A stretch of 64,000 bases of DNA. Source: Adhaeribacter aerolatus. GTDB lineage: Bacteria; Bacteroidota; Bacteroidia; Cytophagales; Hymenobacteraceae. The DNA is taken from contig NZ_BJYS01000002.1 in assembly GCF_007991635.1 (NCBI RefSeq), positions 186,001 through 250,000 on the forward strand, read 5' to 3'. The position numbers and the translations under genes were made by a program. How positions within the stretch are numbered: position 1 is the first letter of the stretch; the number at the start of each line of letters is the position of its first letter. Shown here piece after piece: positions 55,541 to 64,000 of this stretch. The notes below the pieces were generated by a model. The model ran no database searches, had not been told where the DNA came from, and saw nothing but the letters and a program-made list of their open reading frames with translations.

Positions 55541-57733
55541 ATGAAGCAGTTCCCTTTTTACCGGCAACTAGATGCCATGGATTGCGGCCCCACCTGTTTG
55601 CGGATGGTGGCCAAACACTACGGTAAAATCTATTCGTTGCAGGCCCTGCGGCAGAAAAGCTACTTTACCCGCGAGGGCGTGTCGCTGCTGGGTATCAGCG
55701 ATGCCGCCGAAGCCATTGGTTTCCGGACGCTGATGGCTAAAATACCTTTCGAGAAGCTAAAGGCAGAAGCGCCTACCCCTTTTATCGCGCATTGGCGGCA
55801 GCGGCATTTTGTTGTGGTTTATGGCTTTAAAAAAGATCAGGTTCTGGTAGCCGACCCGAGCCACGGTTTAATCCAATATTCCCGGCAGGAATTTCTGGAT
55901 GGTTGGTTATACGGTCAGCCCAAAGAAGCCGAAGCTGGTATTGTCCTGTTCCTGGAAACCACACCGGCCTTTTATGCCCAGGTTGGTGAAGAAAGTACCG
56001 GTAAATTAAGTTTTAGTTTTTTGCTGGCTTACCTGAAGCCTTATAAACGGTTTTTGGTGCAGCTTTTTGTGGGCATGCTGGTGGGAAGTTTGCTGCAATT
56101 AATTTTTCCGCTGCTCACCCAATCTATTGTGGATGTAGGTATTAATACCCAGAATATAAATTTTGTGAACTTGGTACTGGCGGGACAACTTATGCTGTTT
56201 TTTAGCCGCACGGCTGTGGAAATGATCCGGAGCTGGATTTTGCTGCACATTGGTACCCGCATTAATATTTCTATCCTGTCGGATTTTTTAATTAAGCTGA
56301 TGAAGTTGCCACTTGGCTTCTTCGATACCAAAATGATCGGCGATTTATTGCAGCGCATCGGCGACCACAAACGCATCGAAAGCTTCCTGACTTCTTCTAC
56401 GCTGAGCGTGGTTTTTTCCTTCGTTAACCTGCTCATTTTTGGCCTGGTGCTGGCTTACTACGATCTGAAAATATTCGGTATTTTTTTGCTGGGAAGTGTG
56501 CTTTACGCCACCTGGGTGTTGGTTTTTATGCGCCGTCGCCGCGATTTGGATTACAAGTTGTTCGATCAGATGGCTGCTAACCAAAGCAATCTAATTCAAC
56601 TCATCAGTGGCATGCAGGAAATAAAACTCCAGAACTGCGAGCGGCAAAAGCGCTGGGAGTGGGAGCGCATACAAGCAGCCTTATTTAAAGTAAGTATTAA
56701 AACCCTGGCCCTGAACCAATACCAGGAAAGCGGCTCCATTTTTATCAACGAAGCCAAAAATATATTTATCACTTACATGGCGGCCAAGGCCGTGATTAAC
56801 GGTGAGATTACCCTGGGTATGATGCTGGCCGTGCAATCCATTATCGGGCAGTTAAATGCGCCCATTAACGAGATGATTAATTTTATCCGGGCTTCGCAGG
56901 ACGCTAAAATCAGCCTGGAACGCTTAGGCGAAATTCATCAGAAAAAGAACGAAGAAGACGATAAAGAACAAAAGTTAGTCCTGTTCCCCGAAGATGGCTC
57001 GCTTACCCTGCACCATATTGGTTTTAAGTACGAAGGGGCTCACTCGGAAAAAGTATTACGCAATATTTCCCTCACCATTCCGCAAGGCAAAACCACCGCT
57101 ATTGTGGGGGCCAGTGGCAGCGGCAAAACTACCCTCATAAAACTGCTTCTAAAATTTTACGAGCCTACGCAGGGCGAAATACGGTTGGGCGGTATGGGAT
57201 TCTCGCATTTCAGTAACCGCCACTGGCGGGAACGCTGCGGCGCCGTAATGCAGGACGGGTATATTTTTAACGATACCATTGCCCGCAACATTGCCATCGG
57301 CGACGATGAGATAGACCGCGAACGCCTGCTCTATGCCGTAAAGGTGGCCAATATTCAGGAATATATCGAATCGCTGGCCCTGAACTACAACACCAAAATT
57401 GGCGGCGACGGGCACGGCTTAAGCCAGGGACAACGGCAACGCATTTTAATTGCGCGGGCGGTATACAAAAATCCCGATTACATCTTCTTCGACGAAGCCA
57501 CCAATGCGCTGGATGCGAACAATGAGCGTACCATTATGGGTAACCTCAACAGTTTTCTGGATGGCAAAACGGTGGTGGTAGTAGCGCATCGCTTAAGTAC
57601 GGTGGTAAACGCCGACCAAATTATTGTGCTCGACAAAGGCCAGATTATTGAACGCGGCACCCACACGGAATTAGCAGGCCAACGCGGTGCTTATTTTCAA
57701 TTGGTCCGGAATCAGTTAGAACTCGGCACCTGA
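55541..57733 (+). CDS. C39-peptidase ABC exporter (LanT/PCAT type)
   Basis: 730 residues from the ATG at 55541; an in-frame TTG four codons earlier is less likely. The N-terminal C39 cysteine peptidase has Cys15 (DAMDCGPTCL), His89 (RHFVVVYG) and Asp105 (VADPSHG), the full catalytic set for cutting after double glycine. A six-helix transporter domain spans about 160-450. The nucleotide-binding domain has Walker A at about 523-530 (GASGSGKTT), the signature LSQGQRQR and Walker B (YIFFDEATNALD). It removes leaders and exports the matured peptides through the inner membrane, probably with the HlyD-family protein encoded two genes on. It lies 38 bases before the LanC gene. Confidence 0.95.
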   Translation: MKQFPFYRQLDAMDCGPTCLRMVAKHYGKIYSLQALRQKSYFTREGVSLLGISDAAEAIGFRTLMAKIPFEKLKAEAPTPFIAHWRQRHFVVVYGFKKDQVLVADPSHGLIQYSRQEFLDGWLYGQPKEAEAGIVLFLETTPAFYAQVGEESTGKLSFSFLLAYLKPYKRFLVQLFVGMLVGSLLQLIFPLLTQSIVDVGINTQNINFVNLVLAGQLMLFFSRTAVEMIRSWILLHIGTRINISILSDFLIKLMKLPLGFFDTKMIGDLLQRIGDHKRIESFLTSSTLSVVFSFVNLLIFGLVLAYYDLKIFGIFLLGSVLYATWVLVFMRRRRDLDYKLFDQMAANQSNLIQLISGMQEIKLQNCERQKRWEWERIQAALFKVSIKTLALNQYQESGSIFINEAKNIFITYMAAKAVINGEITLGMMLAVQSIIGQLNAPINEMINFIRASQDAKISLERLGEIHQKKNEEDDKEQKLVLFPEDGSLTLHHIGFKYEGAHSEKVLRNISLTIPQGKTTAIVGASGSGKTTLIKLLLKFYEPTQGEIRLGGMGFSHFSNRHWRERCGAVMQDGYIFNDTIARNIAIGDDEIDRERLLYAVKVANIQEYIESLALNYNTKIGGDGHGLSQGQRQRILIARAVYKNPDYIFFDEATNALDANNERTIMGNLNSFLDGKTVVVVAHRLSTVVNADQIIVLDKGQIIERGTHTELAGQRGAYFQLVRNQLELGT

Positions 57734-57770
57734 TAAAATATTTCTTTTCCAATCCCAATATCAACTTCCC

Positions 57771-59792
57771 GTGGAAACAAAATTAAAAGACCTGATTCGG
57801 AACGAAGCCATTCGGATTGGTGATGAATTGCTGGCGAAAGCCGAAGTAGCGCCTCAGGGCATGTCCTGGAAAACCATCGACCAGCAAGGCGAAATTATTC
57901 AATGGCGTACATCCGAAAGCATTTACAACGGGGTTTGCGGAATTATTCTATTCTTAGCGGAACTCTATAAGCAGACCCGGCAAAATAAATATTTGCACGG
58001 TGCGCTGGAAGGTGGCCGCTGGCTAGAGTGGTATTGCCGGGAACATCCCGCTACTAATTATACCTTTCTCACCGGCCGCATGTCGGTGCCTTATACTTAC
58101 CTGCAATTACACAATTTAACCCAAAATCCAGAATATCTGGACAAAGCGTTAGCCATTACCAAAACCGGTTTAAAAGATTGGGAGCCTGGGATAATGGAAT
58201 ATATCAATGGTTTGGCCGGAACCCTGTTATGCCTGGTGCATCTGCACGCTGCCACCCAGGAGGCCTGGTTGCTGGAATATATAGATAAATATGCCGGGCA
58301 ACTGCTCTCCCAGACGCATATGGGCAAAAAAGGAATTTATTGGGACCGCGTTCCGGTAAACGTGCACGGCTTATGCGGTTTTTCGCACGGGGCCTCGGGT
58401 GTGGGCTATGTGTTATTGGAACTGGGAAATTATTTAAAGAACCCCACTTTTTACTGGCTAGCCGAACAAGCCTTTACTTACGAGTCGCAGTACTACGATC
58501 CAGAGATAAATAACTGGTACGATTTCCGGAAGATGGTACTAACCCCAGCCGATGAACAGGCCCAGCAAGGAGCTTACGCCGCTGCCGATTACGGTTTCTT
58601 TACAAAAGGTACCAGCATGAATGCCTGGTGCCACGGTGCCGCCGGAATTGGTTTAGCCCGTTTACGGGCTTTTAAACTTTTGCAAAAGCCGGCGTACGCA
58701 ATGCAAGCGCTGCAAGCTATTGCGCATACCTGGGAAGATAGTCAGGAAATCGGTCGTACCACTTCTTTTACACTTTGCCACGGTGGGGCAGGCAATGCCG
58801 AAATATTCTTGAAAGCTTATGAGTTGTATAACAGACCGGATTATCTGGAGATGGCGGAATCGGTGGCCATTGCTGCCATTCAATCAAGAGCGCTTAACGG
58901 CGGTTACCGCTCCGGTACAAAATATGCCGGCGAAGATACCAGCCTGTTTATGGGCAACGCGGGTATTGGTTATTTTTATTTACGACTGCTGCAACCCCGG
59001 CAAGTGCCTTCTGTTTTAATGCCAATTATAAAAAATATTGCTCCACCAAAAGTAGGCACTTACGCCAATCTCTGCCTTTCGCCGGGAGCGGTACAGCGTA
59101 AATTAATAAGCAAAATATTCCCTTGTACGCTGCAACTGCTCCAGAACTTGCTACCCGAAGAGGTAGACAATTATTTCCGGCAGCGAGCGGGCGAAACTTC
59201 CCAAACCGGTTCTTTCCCGGACGATTTTGTTGCATGGGCGAAAGACCAAACGACTTTGCTGCCCCTATCGGAGAGCCATTTGCTGTACGAGGGATTACTG
59301 GTAGAATGGTTGAAATTACAGATGAATCAGGATATTTCGAGTGATGCCCTTTTATCCTACAAAAGCAAAAAGAAGGCGGAGCGAATAGCGGTGCTGGCTG
59401 CCCTGCCGGAGGTGGCATTAGCCAAAACCGTGCTAATGGTTGATCCGGATATGCAGTTGCTCAGTACCCAATATAAAGCCAGCCCGCCAACCGGCGAGTG
59501 CAATTTATTGCTCATGCCTTCTCTGCATTATACCCAGGAACTACTATTAACGGAATTTACCGCTACGGTACTGAAGGCTTTTGCGGAAGCAAAAACGGTA
59601 GCAACGGGCGTGCAGCATATCTTACATTGTTTTGAAGAACTGGCTGTTGCCCAGCAGGCCACAGTAGAAACTCTGGTTGTCGGGCAAATCCGGCAAGCCA
59701 TCCGGGCCGGCATCCTCCTGGAACCGGATCAGCATCCTTTACCAGTCATGGTCCAAACGGTTATTGCTGCGCCGGAAATCCTTGCCTCCTGA
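57771..59792 (+). CDS. LanC-type lanthionine cyclase with a long C-terminal extension
   Basis: 673 residues from a GTG start directly behind the exporter gene. Residues about 1-415 are a LanC toroid with all three zinc ligands: Cys287 (AWCHGAAGIG) and Cys336-His337 (TLCHGGAGN), matching nisin cyclase spacing, and CGFSHGASGVGYVLLELG earlier. LanC adds Cys thiols to dehydrated Ser/Thr to close the rings. The remaining 258 residues are not part of normal LanC (about 400-420). Around 550-655 they show two beta-rich stretches followed by three helices (LLLTEFTATVLKAF ... VETLVVGQIRQAIRAGILLE), a pattern reminiscent of PqqD-like RiPP recognition elements. That reading is an inference. Confidence 0.9.
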   Translation: METKLKDLIRNEAIRIGDELLAKAEVAPQGMSWKTIDQQGEIIQWRTSESIYNGVCGIILFLAELYKQTRQNKYLHGALEGGRWLEWYCREHPATNYTFLTGRMSVPYTYLQLHNLTQNPEYLDKALAITKTGLKDWEPGIMEYINGLAGTLLCLVHLHAATQEAWLLEYIDKYAGQLLSQTHMGKKGIYWDRVPVNVHGLCGFSHGASGVGYVLLELGNYLKNPTFYWLAEQAFTYESQYYDPEINNWYDFRKMVLTPADEQAQQGAYAAADYGFFTKGTSMNAWCHGAAGIGLARLRAFKLLQKPAYAMQALQAIAHTWEDSQEIGRTTSFTLCHGGAGNAEIFLKAYELYNRPDYLEMAESVAIAAIQSRALNGGYRSGTKYAGEDTSLFMGNAGIGYFYLRLLQPRQVPSVLMPIIKNIAPPKVGTYANLCLSPGAVQRKLISKIFPCTLQLLQNLLPEEVDNYFRQRAGETSQTGSFPDDFVAWAKDQTTLLPLSESHLLYEGLLVEWLKLQMNQDISSDALLSYKSKKKAERIAVLAALPEVALAKTVLMVDPDMQLLSTQYKASPPTGECNLLLMPSLHYTQELLLTEFTATVLKAFAEAKTVATGVQHILHCFEELAVAQQATVETLVVGQIRQAIRAGILLEPDQHPLPVMVQTVIAAPEILAS

Positions 59793-59831
59793 GCAATATT
59801 TATTTTTCCTCAAACCTAAATTTTAAAATAG

Positions 59832-61169
59832 ATGCCTACCTATCAATATTCTTTAAACGGAGCAGCCCAGACCACCGACCAATCGATTGAACTGCGTACC
59901 GAAGAAGTACAGGAACTATTAGGCCAGATGCCCAACTGGATGATCCGGTGGGGGATTACAGTGGTATTTGCCATTGTGAGTTTACTGCTCCTGGCCAGCT
60001 GGCTCGTAAAATATCCCGATGTGCTGACTTCCCGGGTAGTACTTACCACCCAAACGCCGCCGGTTAGCATGGTAGCCCGTGCCGAAGGACGTATTCAGTT
60101 TCTGGTAAAAGATAAGGAATACGTACAAAAAGGCGCTTACCTGGGAATAATCGAAAGTCCGGCCGATATAAAAGATGTGCAGTACCTCACCGCAGAAATC
60201 ACGCATATTAAACAGCAGATAAGCCAACCGCAGGAACCGGAGATAAATGATATCTCTTTGCCCGAAAACCTGCGTTTAGGCGAGTTACAGGATGCGTACC
60301 TGGCTTTGCTCACCAGCCTGCAGGAATATAAACGCAACCGGAGCACCAACTTAGCGGCGAAGCAAATTGTGGCAGTACAGCAGCGGATTCGGGGCTACGA
60401 AGCTTTAAATGCACAACTGGAAATCCAGCAGCAAATATTGTGGGAAGAACTGCAACTGGCGCAAAAACGCTACGCCATCGATTTTAAGCTGCTCTCGGAA
60501 AAGGTAATTGCCGACATTGATTTTGATCGCACCAACAATGCTTACCTGCAAGCGAAGCGAACTTTTGAATCGGCGCAGGGTCAGATTATAAACAACCAAC
60601 TGGTAATAGCGCAGCTCCAGGCCCAAATTACCGAGTACCAGACCAATGCGGCGGACCAGGAAGACCGCTTGCGTGCTAAGATCGAAACCGCTGTAAAACA
60701 ACTGGAAGGCCACCTGGATAGCTGGGAGCAGCAATACGTGTTTAAAGCACCCATTACCGGCGAAATAGCCTTTGTAAAATATTGGAGCAATAATCAGTTT
60801 ATCAAGGCCGGCGAGGCGGTTTTCACAATCGTGCCGCCCTCAAAGGATTTATTTGCCCAGGTGCAGTTGCCCATAACCGGTTCGGGTAAAGTAGCGCCCG
60901 GCCAGCGGGTAAATATTAAGTTTGATAATTATCCATCCCCCGAATTCGGCATAGTACAAGGTACTGTACAAACCATCTCGCCCATTCCGCAAAATAATGT
61001 TTACACCATTCAGATTGCCCTGCCCCAAGGATTAACCACTAGTTACCGCCGGGAATTACCGTTTCGGCAGGAAATGCAGGGTACCGCCGAAATTATTACA
61101 GAAGACTTACGGCTGCTTGAACGCATGTTGCACCAGTTCCGGGCGCTGCTGGATAACCCCAGAAGCTAG
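59832..61169 (+). CDS. HlyD-family membrane fusion protein
   Basis: 445 residues with one N-terminal membrane helix (WMIRWGITVVFAIVSLLLLASWLV, about 36-59), a split biotinyl/lipoyl-like domain (MVARAEGRIQFLVKDKEYVQKGAYLGIIESP near 78 and FKAPITGEIAFVKYWSNNQFIKAGEAVF near 300), a long coiled coil between (about 105-290) and a beta-barrel part (LPITGSGKVAPGQRVNIKFDNYP near 345). It would link the C39 ABC exporter to an outer-membrane channel for peptide release. The N-terminal ELRTEEVQELLGQMP segment is cytoplasmic. It lies 39 bases after LanC and 60 before the dehydratase, in one operon. Confidence 0.9.
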   Translation: MPTYQYSLNGAAQTTDQSIELRTEEVQELLGQMPNWMIRWGITVVFAIVSLLLLASWLVKYPDVLTSRVVLTTQTPPVSMVARAEGRIQFLVKDKEYVQKGAYLGIIESPADIKDVQYLTAEITHIKQQISQPQEPEINDISLPENLRLGELQDAYLALLTSLQEYKRNRSTNLAAKQIVAVQQRIRGYEALNAQLEIQQQILWEELQLAQKRYAIDFKLLSEKVIADIDFDRTNNAYLQAKRTFESAQGQIINNQLVIAQLQAQITEYQTNAADQEDRLRAKIETAVKQLEGHLDSWEQQYVFKAPITGEIAFVKYWSNNQFIKAGEAVFTIVPPSKDLFAQVQLPITGSGKVAPGQRVNIKFDNYPSPEFGIVQGTVQTISPIPQNNVYTIQIALPQGLTTSYRRELPFRQEMQGTAEIITEDLRLLERMLHQFRALLDNPRS

Positions 61170-61229
61170 TTATTTATCCTCGGTAGTAATGCACCCAAAC
61201 GCAATATCTAATCTTAATCTAAGAATATT

Positions 61230-64000
61230 ATGAGAGTTTTCCCTTACCTCCTGGCCCGTATTGGGGGCGGCTCCTACGAGCATTTAACCCAGGTAGATTA
61301 CCGCGAACTAAGCACCCGGACAGCCTGCCTGATTACGCGCAGGAACGAGAAACAACGGTTAAAAGAACAGTTGTGCGCGCATTTATTCGAATGCATCAAA
61401 AACTTGCCCGACCAGAAGATTCAGAACCAGGTGCAGAATTTACGGCGCGATATTTTTAACCAACGCCCGGTGAAACCCCAAGTTCTGGCAACAGCCAAAC
61501 CCCACTTACCGGCAGTATTAACTTCTGAGGTGGATGAATACCTGGTTTTTGCCGCAGAGCTGCAAGCCGAAACGGAAAGAGCAGCCGCCATCTACGAGCA
61601 GTTCTTGTACACCGGTCGCCGGCATTTGCAGCAATTGGCCCACGACGAAAACTTGCAAAAAGGGCTGGTGCTATCGAGCCAGTCTTTGCTGAATGCTTTA
61701 AAAGATTACGCCCGGCAAGACCCCGACAGCTTTCGGAAGAAAGAATTTCAGACTGAACAAAGCCTGCTGAAATATATTACCCGCATGTATACCAAAACCT
61801 CGCCCTTTAGCACGTTTAATAACCTGGCGCTGGGTACGCTTGGCTCCTTGCCCGGCAAAGCTATTCAGATCGATGCTAACCCGGATACTGAAAATTCGGT
61901 AGTGGGGCACATTCGGTTAAACAACAATCTGTTTAAATATTTAAAAGATTTATTTACCGCGAGTAAAGAAATTTACCCCCATCTGTTGCTACGCGCCAAT
62001 CCCACCATCGCGCAAGAACAAGACCAGTATGTTTACCTAACCAATCATAATAATGTAGACGCTTTTCAGCGGATTCCGGCCTCGCCGGTGCTGGGGTTGG
62101 TTTTACAATTGGTGCAGGCCAATCCGGCTGGTATTCGGTTTGGCGCTTTGGCCGAAGAAATTTGTGAGTATGTGGATGCCCCGGCCGAAAATATCCAAAG
62201 TTATCTCCGACAATTAACCGGCTACGGTTTTCTGGAGTTTGACCTGGGTGTTTCGGGTACCGACCCGGATTGGGATTTAAAGCTGTTAGATCAGTTAGCC
62301 TATTTAGCGCAGCAGCAGGTTAGCCACATGGCTGCCCTAACCGAAACGCTGCAGTACATCCGTCAGCAATCCAGCCAATATGCCCAGGCAACCGTGCCGG
62401 AACGCCAGCGCATACTGAACGAGGTTTATCAGCGGTTCCGGAATATTTGTATGAAACTGCACGAAGCAGCCGGTCTGCCCGAAATAGAACGGAAAACTCC
62501 CGAAGAATTACAGGCCGAATGGCTGAACTCTCAGAAAGAAGCCGCGCACCAGCAAAAGGAAAACGGTCGGCAAGCCGGGGAAACTGTGTTGGTAGTAGAA
62601 AAAGTAGGACCCGCCAAATCCAAAGAAGTAATATTTGAACATAAGTCCTCTACTTACTTTAGCTTTAAGCCCGAGCAGCTATTTTACGAAGATAGCATTC
62701 GGGAAGCGGCGGTGCAGGTAGATGCCGAAAAGTTAAGTCAGTTGGTACAAAACCTGTTTGGCCTGCTACAGGAAATGCGCCCCTTCCGGGGAATGGCCGA
62801 TGAGCAGGAGTTGATGTTTAGTTATTTTAAGAAAAAGTATGGAGCCGGTAGCCGGGTTAACCTGCTGCAATTTTACGAAGATTTTTACCGGGAAATTAAA
62901 AAACCGGAAGCAGAATGGCTGGCGAAAAAACAACAGGCGTTAACCGGGAAAGACAACAATCTGCTTCAAACAAACCCGGATGAAGGAGTTGACAATTCAG
63001 CGCAGGCAGAGTTGAATAAAGAATTAAATCCGGGTCTTTTAACTTCAGAACAACTCAGCCAGTCCGGCCAAAAAAATAAAGCATGGTTTCAGAAAATGGT
63101 GGCGGCTTTGCCGGAAATTTCTTCGGAAGGAATTAACCAGGTAGATTTATCGCTCGATTTTATCCGGCAAGTTAACCAAACCCCGTTTATTCCGGCACCA
63201 GAATCTGTTGGAGCTAATTCTTACGGGGCTTTTGTGCAGTTGTACCAGGAGCAAGATGAAACCGGTGAATGGCAGTTAAAAGGTGTGCTCAACGCTTCGC
63301 TGGCGGGTTATGGCAAAATGCTGAGCCGGTTTCTGTATATTTTACCTAAAGAAGTAACCCAAACCGTCCGGGGCTGGAACAGCGCTTTACAACCCCAAAA
63401 CAGTTTATTTATAGAAAACGGCGATGCTTCTTATTTTAATGCCAACCTGCATCCGCCCTTAATGCCTGCCGAAATAAGAATACCCGGTGGCCACAACAGC
63501 TTACCCGTAGCCCAACAATTCCCTGTTTCGGATTTTGAGGTAAGGGTAGATGAGCCGGCCGGTGAAATTCAGTTATTTCATAAAGAAACGGGCCAGCGAA
63601 GCTATGTCTTTGATTTGGGTTTCCAGGGGCATAGTGGGCGTTCGCAGCTCTTCCAACTCCTCGATAAATTTACCCGGGCCGAATATTTGTTTTCTTACCC
63701 GGTAGTTTCGGCAGTGAACGCGGCTGTTGAGCCAAACACCGTTAACATAAATACGGAAGCTGCTAATCCGGAGCCCCAGCTCATTATCCGGCCCCGCATT
63801 GTGTACCAAAACCAACTCGTTTTGCAGCGGAAGGGCTGGTATGTTCCAAAAGAATTAATACCAAAGCGGCAGCCCGATATGTCGGACTGGAGTTACTTTT
63901 TAGCAATAAACGAATGGCGCCAAAGTCACGGCATTGCAGATGAGGTATACGTTACCATTTCGCAAAACCGGCAGCAAACCGGCATCGATCCCGAACTTAC
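61230..64000 (+). CDS. LanB-type lantibiotic dehydratase (cut by window end)
   Basis: At least 923 residues, still open at the window end. The N-terminal dehydratase (glutamylation) domain is clear: RVFPYLLARIGG-type start, KYITRMYTKTSPFSTFNNLALG around 180-200 (the conserved RxxTPFGxF region), GYGFLEFDLGV, and in the C-terminal part FNANLHPPLMP, PQLIIRPRIVYQNQLVLQRKGWYVPKEL and WRQSHGIADEVYVTISQNR, which normally lies at the end of that domain. These enzymes activate Ser/Thr as glutamyl esters from Glu-tRNA and eliminate them to dehydro residues. Charged, low-complexity inserts (about 415-460 and 565-610) enlarge it. Whether the SpaB_C elimination domain is fused or encoded separately cannot be seen. 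It lies last in the visible operon. Confidence 0.9.
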   Translation, partial: MRVFPYLLARIGGGSYEHLTQVDYRELSTRTACLITRRNEKQRLKEQLCAHLFECIKNLPDQKIQNQVQNLRRDIFNQRPVKPQVLATAKPHLPAVLTSEVDEYLVFAAELQAETERAAAIYEQFLYTGRRHLQQLAHDENLQKGLVLSSQSLLNALKDYARQDPDSFRKKEFQTEQSLLKYITRMYTKTSPFSTFNNLALGTLGSLPGKAIQIDANPDTENSVVGHIRLNNNLFKYLKDLFTASKEIYPHLLLRANPTIAQEQDQYVYLTNHNNVDAFQRIPASPVLGLVLQLVQANPAGIRFGALAEEICEYVDAPAENIQSYLRQLTGYGFLEFDLGVSGTDPDWDLKLLDQLAYLAQQQVSHMAALTETLQYIRQQSSQYAQATVPERQRILNEVYQRFRNICMKLHEAAGLPEIERKTPEELQAEWLNSQKEAAHQQKENGRQAGETVLVVEKVGPAKSKEVIFEHKSSTYFSFKPEQLFYEDSIREAAVQVDAEKLSQLVQNLFGLLQEMRPFRGMADEQELMFSYFKKKYGAGSRVNLLQFYEDFYREIKKPEAEWLAKKQQALTGKDNNLLQTNPDEGVDNSAQAELNKELNPGLLTSEQLSQSGQKNKAWFQKMVAALPEISSEGINQVDLSLDFIRQVNQTPFIPAPESVGANSYGAFVQLYQEQDETGEWQLKGVLNASLAGYGKMLSRFLYILPKEVTQTVRGWNSALQPQNSLFIENGDASYFNANLHPPLMPAEIRIPGGHNSLPVAQQFPVSDFEVRVDEPAGEIQLFHKETGQRSYVFDLGFQGHSGRSQLFQLLDKFTRAEYLFSYPVVSAVNAAVEPNTVNINTEAANPEPQLIIRPRIVYQNQLVLQRKGWYVPKELIPKRQPDMSDWSYFLAINEWRQSHGIADEVYVTISQNRQQTGIDPEL

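Overview
The window comes from the chromosome of a Bacteroidota bacterium, most likely a member of Cytophagales close to Hymenobacteraceae (Adhaeribacter-like; this placement is an inference). The support is a full type IX secretion core (porP, gldK, gldL, gldM, gldN, and sprE/porW), a SusC/SusD pair, promoters of the Bacteroidota -33/-7 type (TTG, 19-21 bases, TAnnTTTG), AT-rich spacers, and lipoproteins with short lipoboxes. I see no rRNA, tRNA, insertion sequence or CRISPR array.

Region 1 (1-12335) is a set of exported proteins. They are a Tat-exported DUF1501 protein, a PHP-type metallohydrolase, an FG-GAP repeat protein, a 1124-residue lipoprotein fusing ThuA, a sugar-dehydrogenase propeller, PKD and cytochrome c, a DUF1080 (3-keto-glycoside hydrolase-like) protein, and a propeller protein ending in an azurin-type copper domain. 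Together they suggest periplasmic oxidation of sugars or glycosides, with electrons leaving through cytochrome c and cupredoxin domains.

Region 2 (12417-25776) starts with a nonsense-interrupted Tat-protein remnant. It then holds three Sec-exported RraA-like (aldolase-family) paralogues, two Tat-exported enolase-superfamily enzymes, a SusC/SusD outer-membrane importer with a promoter about 300 bases upstream, and a bile-acid:sodium-symporter-family carrier. I read this as a periplasmic dehydration and aldol-cleavage route for sugar acids. Every enzyme carries an export signal, which is unusual for both enzyme families.

Region 3 (26178-54112) is mainly housekeeping and secretion: a YwqK-like lipoprotein, YraN, pgi, lipB, a small conserved protein, a WecA/MraY-type transferase, DUF4271, hemD, then porP and gldKLMN ending at a strong terminator. 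On the minus strand lie sprE/porW, a class A penicillin-binding protein, uvrC and a FUSC transporter-like protein. A secreted protein of unclear function and an M3 peptidase lipoprotein follow on the plus strand.

Region 4 (54718-64000, running off the end) is a ribosomal-peptide (lanthipeptide) gene cluster. It has two precursors with nearly identical leaders ending in NGG and unrelated Cys-rich cores, a C39-peptidase ABC exporter, a LanC cyclase with a roughly 260-residue C-terminal extension of unknown type, an HlyD-family adaptor, and a LanB-type dehydratase cut by the window end. Its combination of class I modification enzymes with a double-glycine leader and a C39 exporter, the fused LanC, and the unusually long cores make it the strongest candidate for a new system here.
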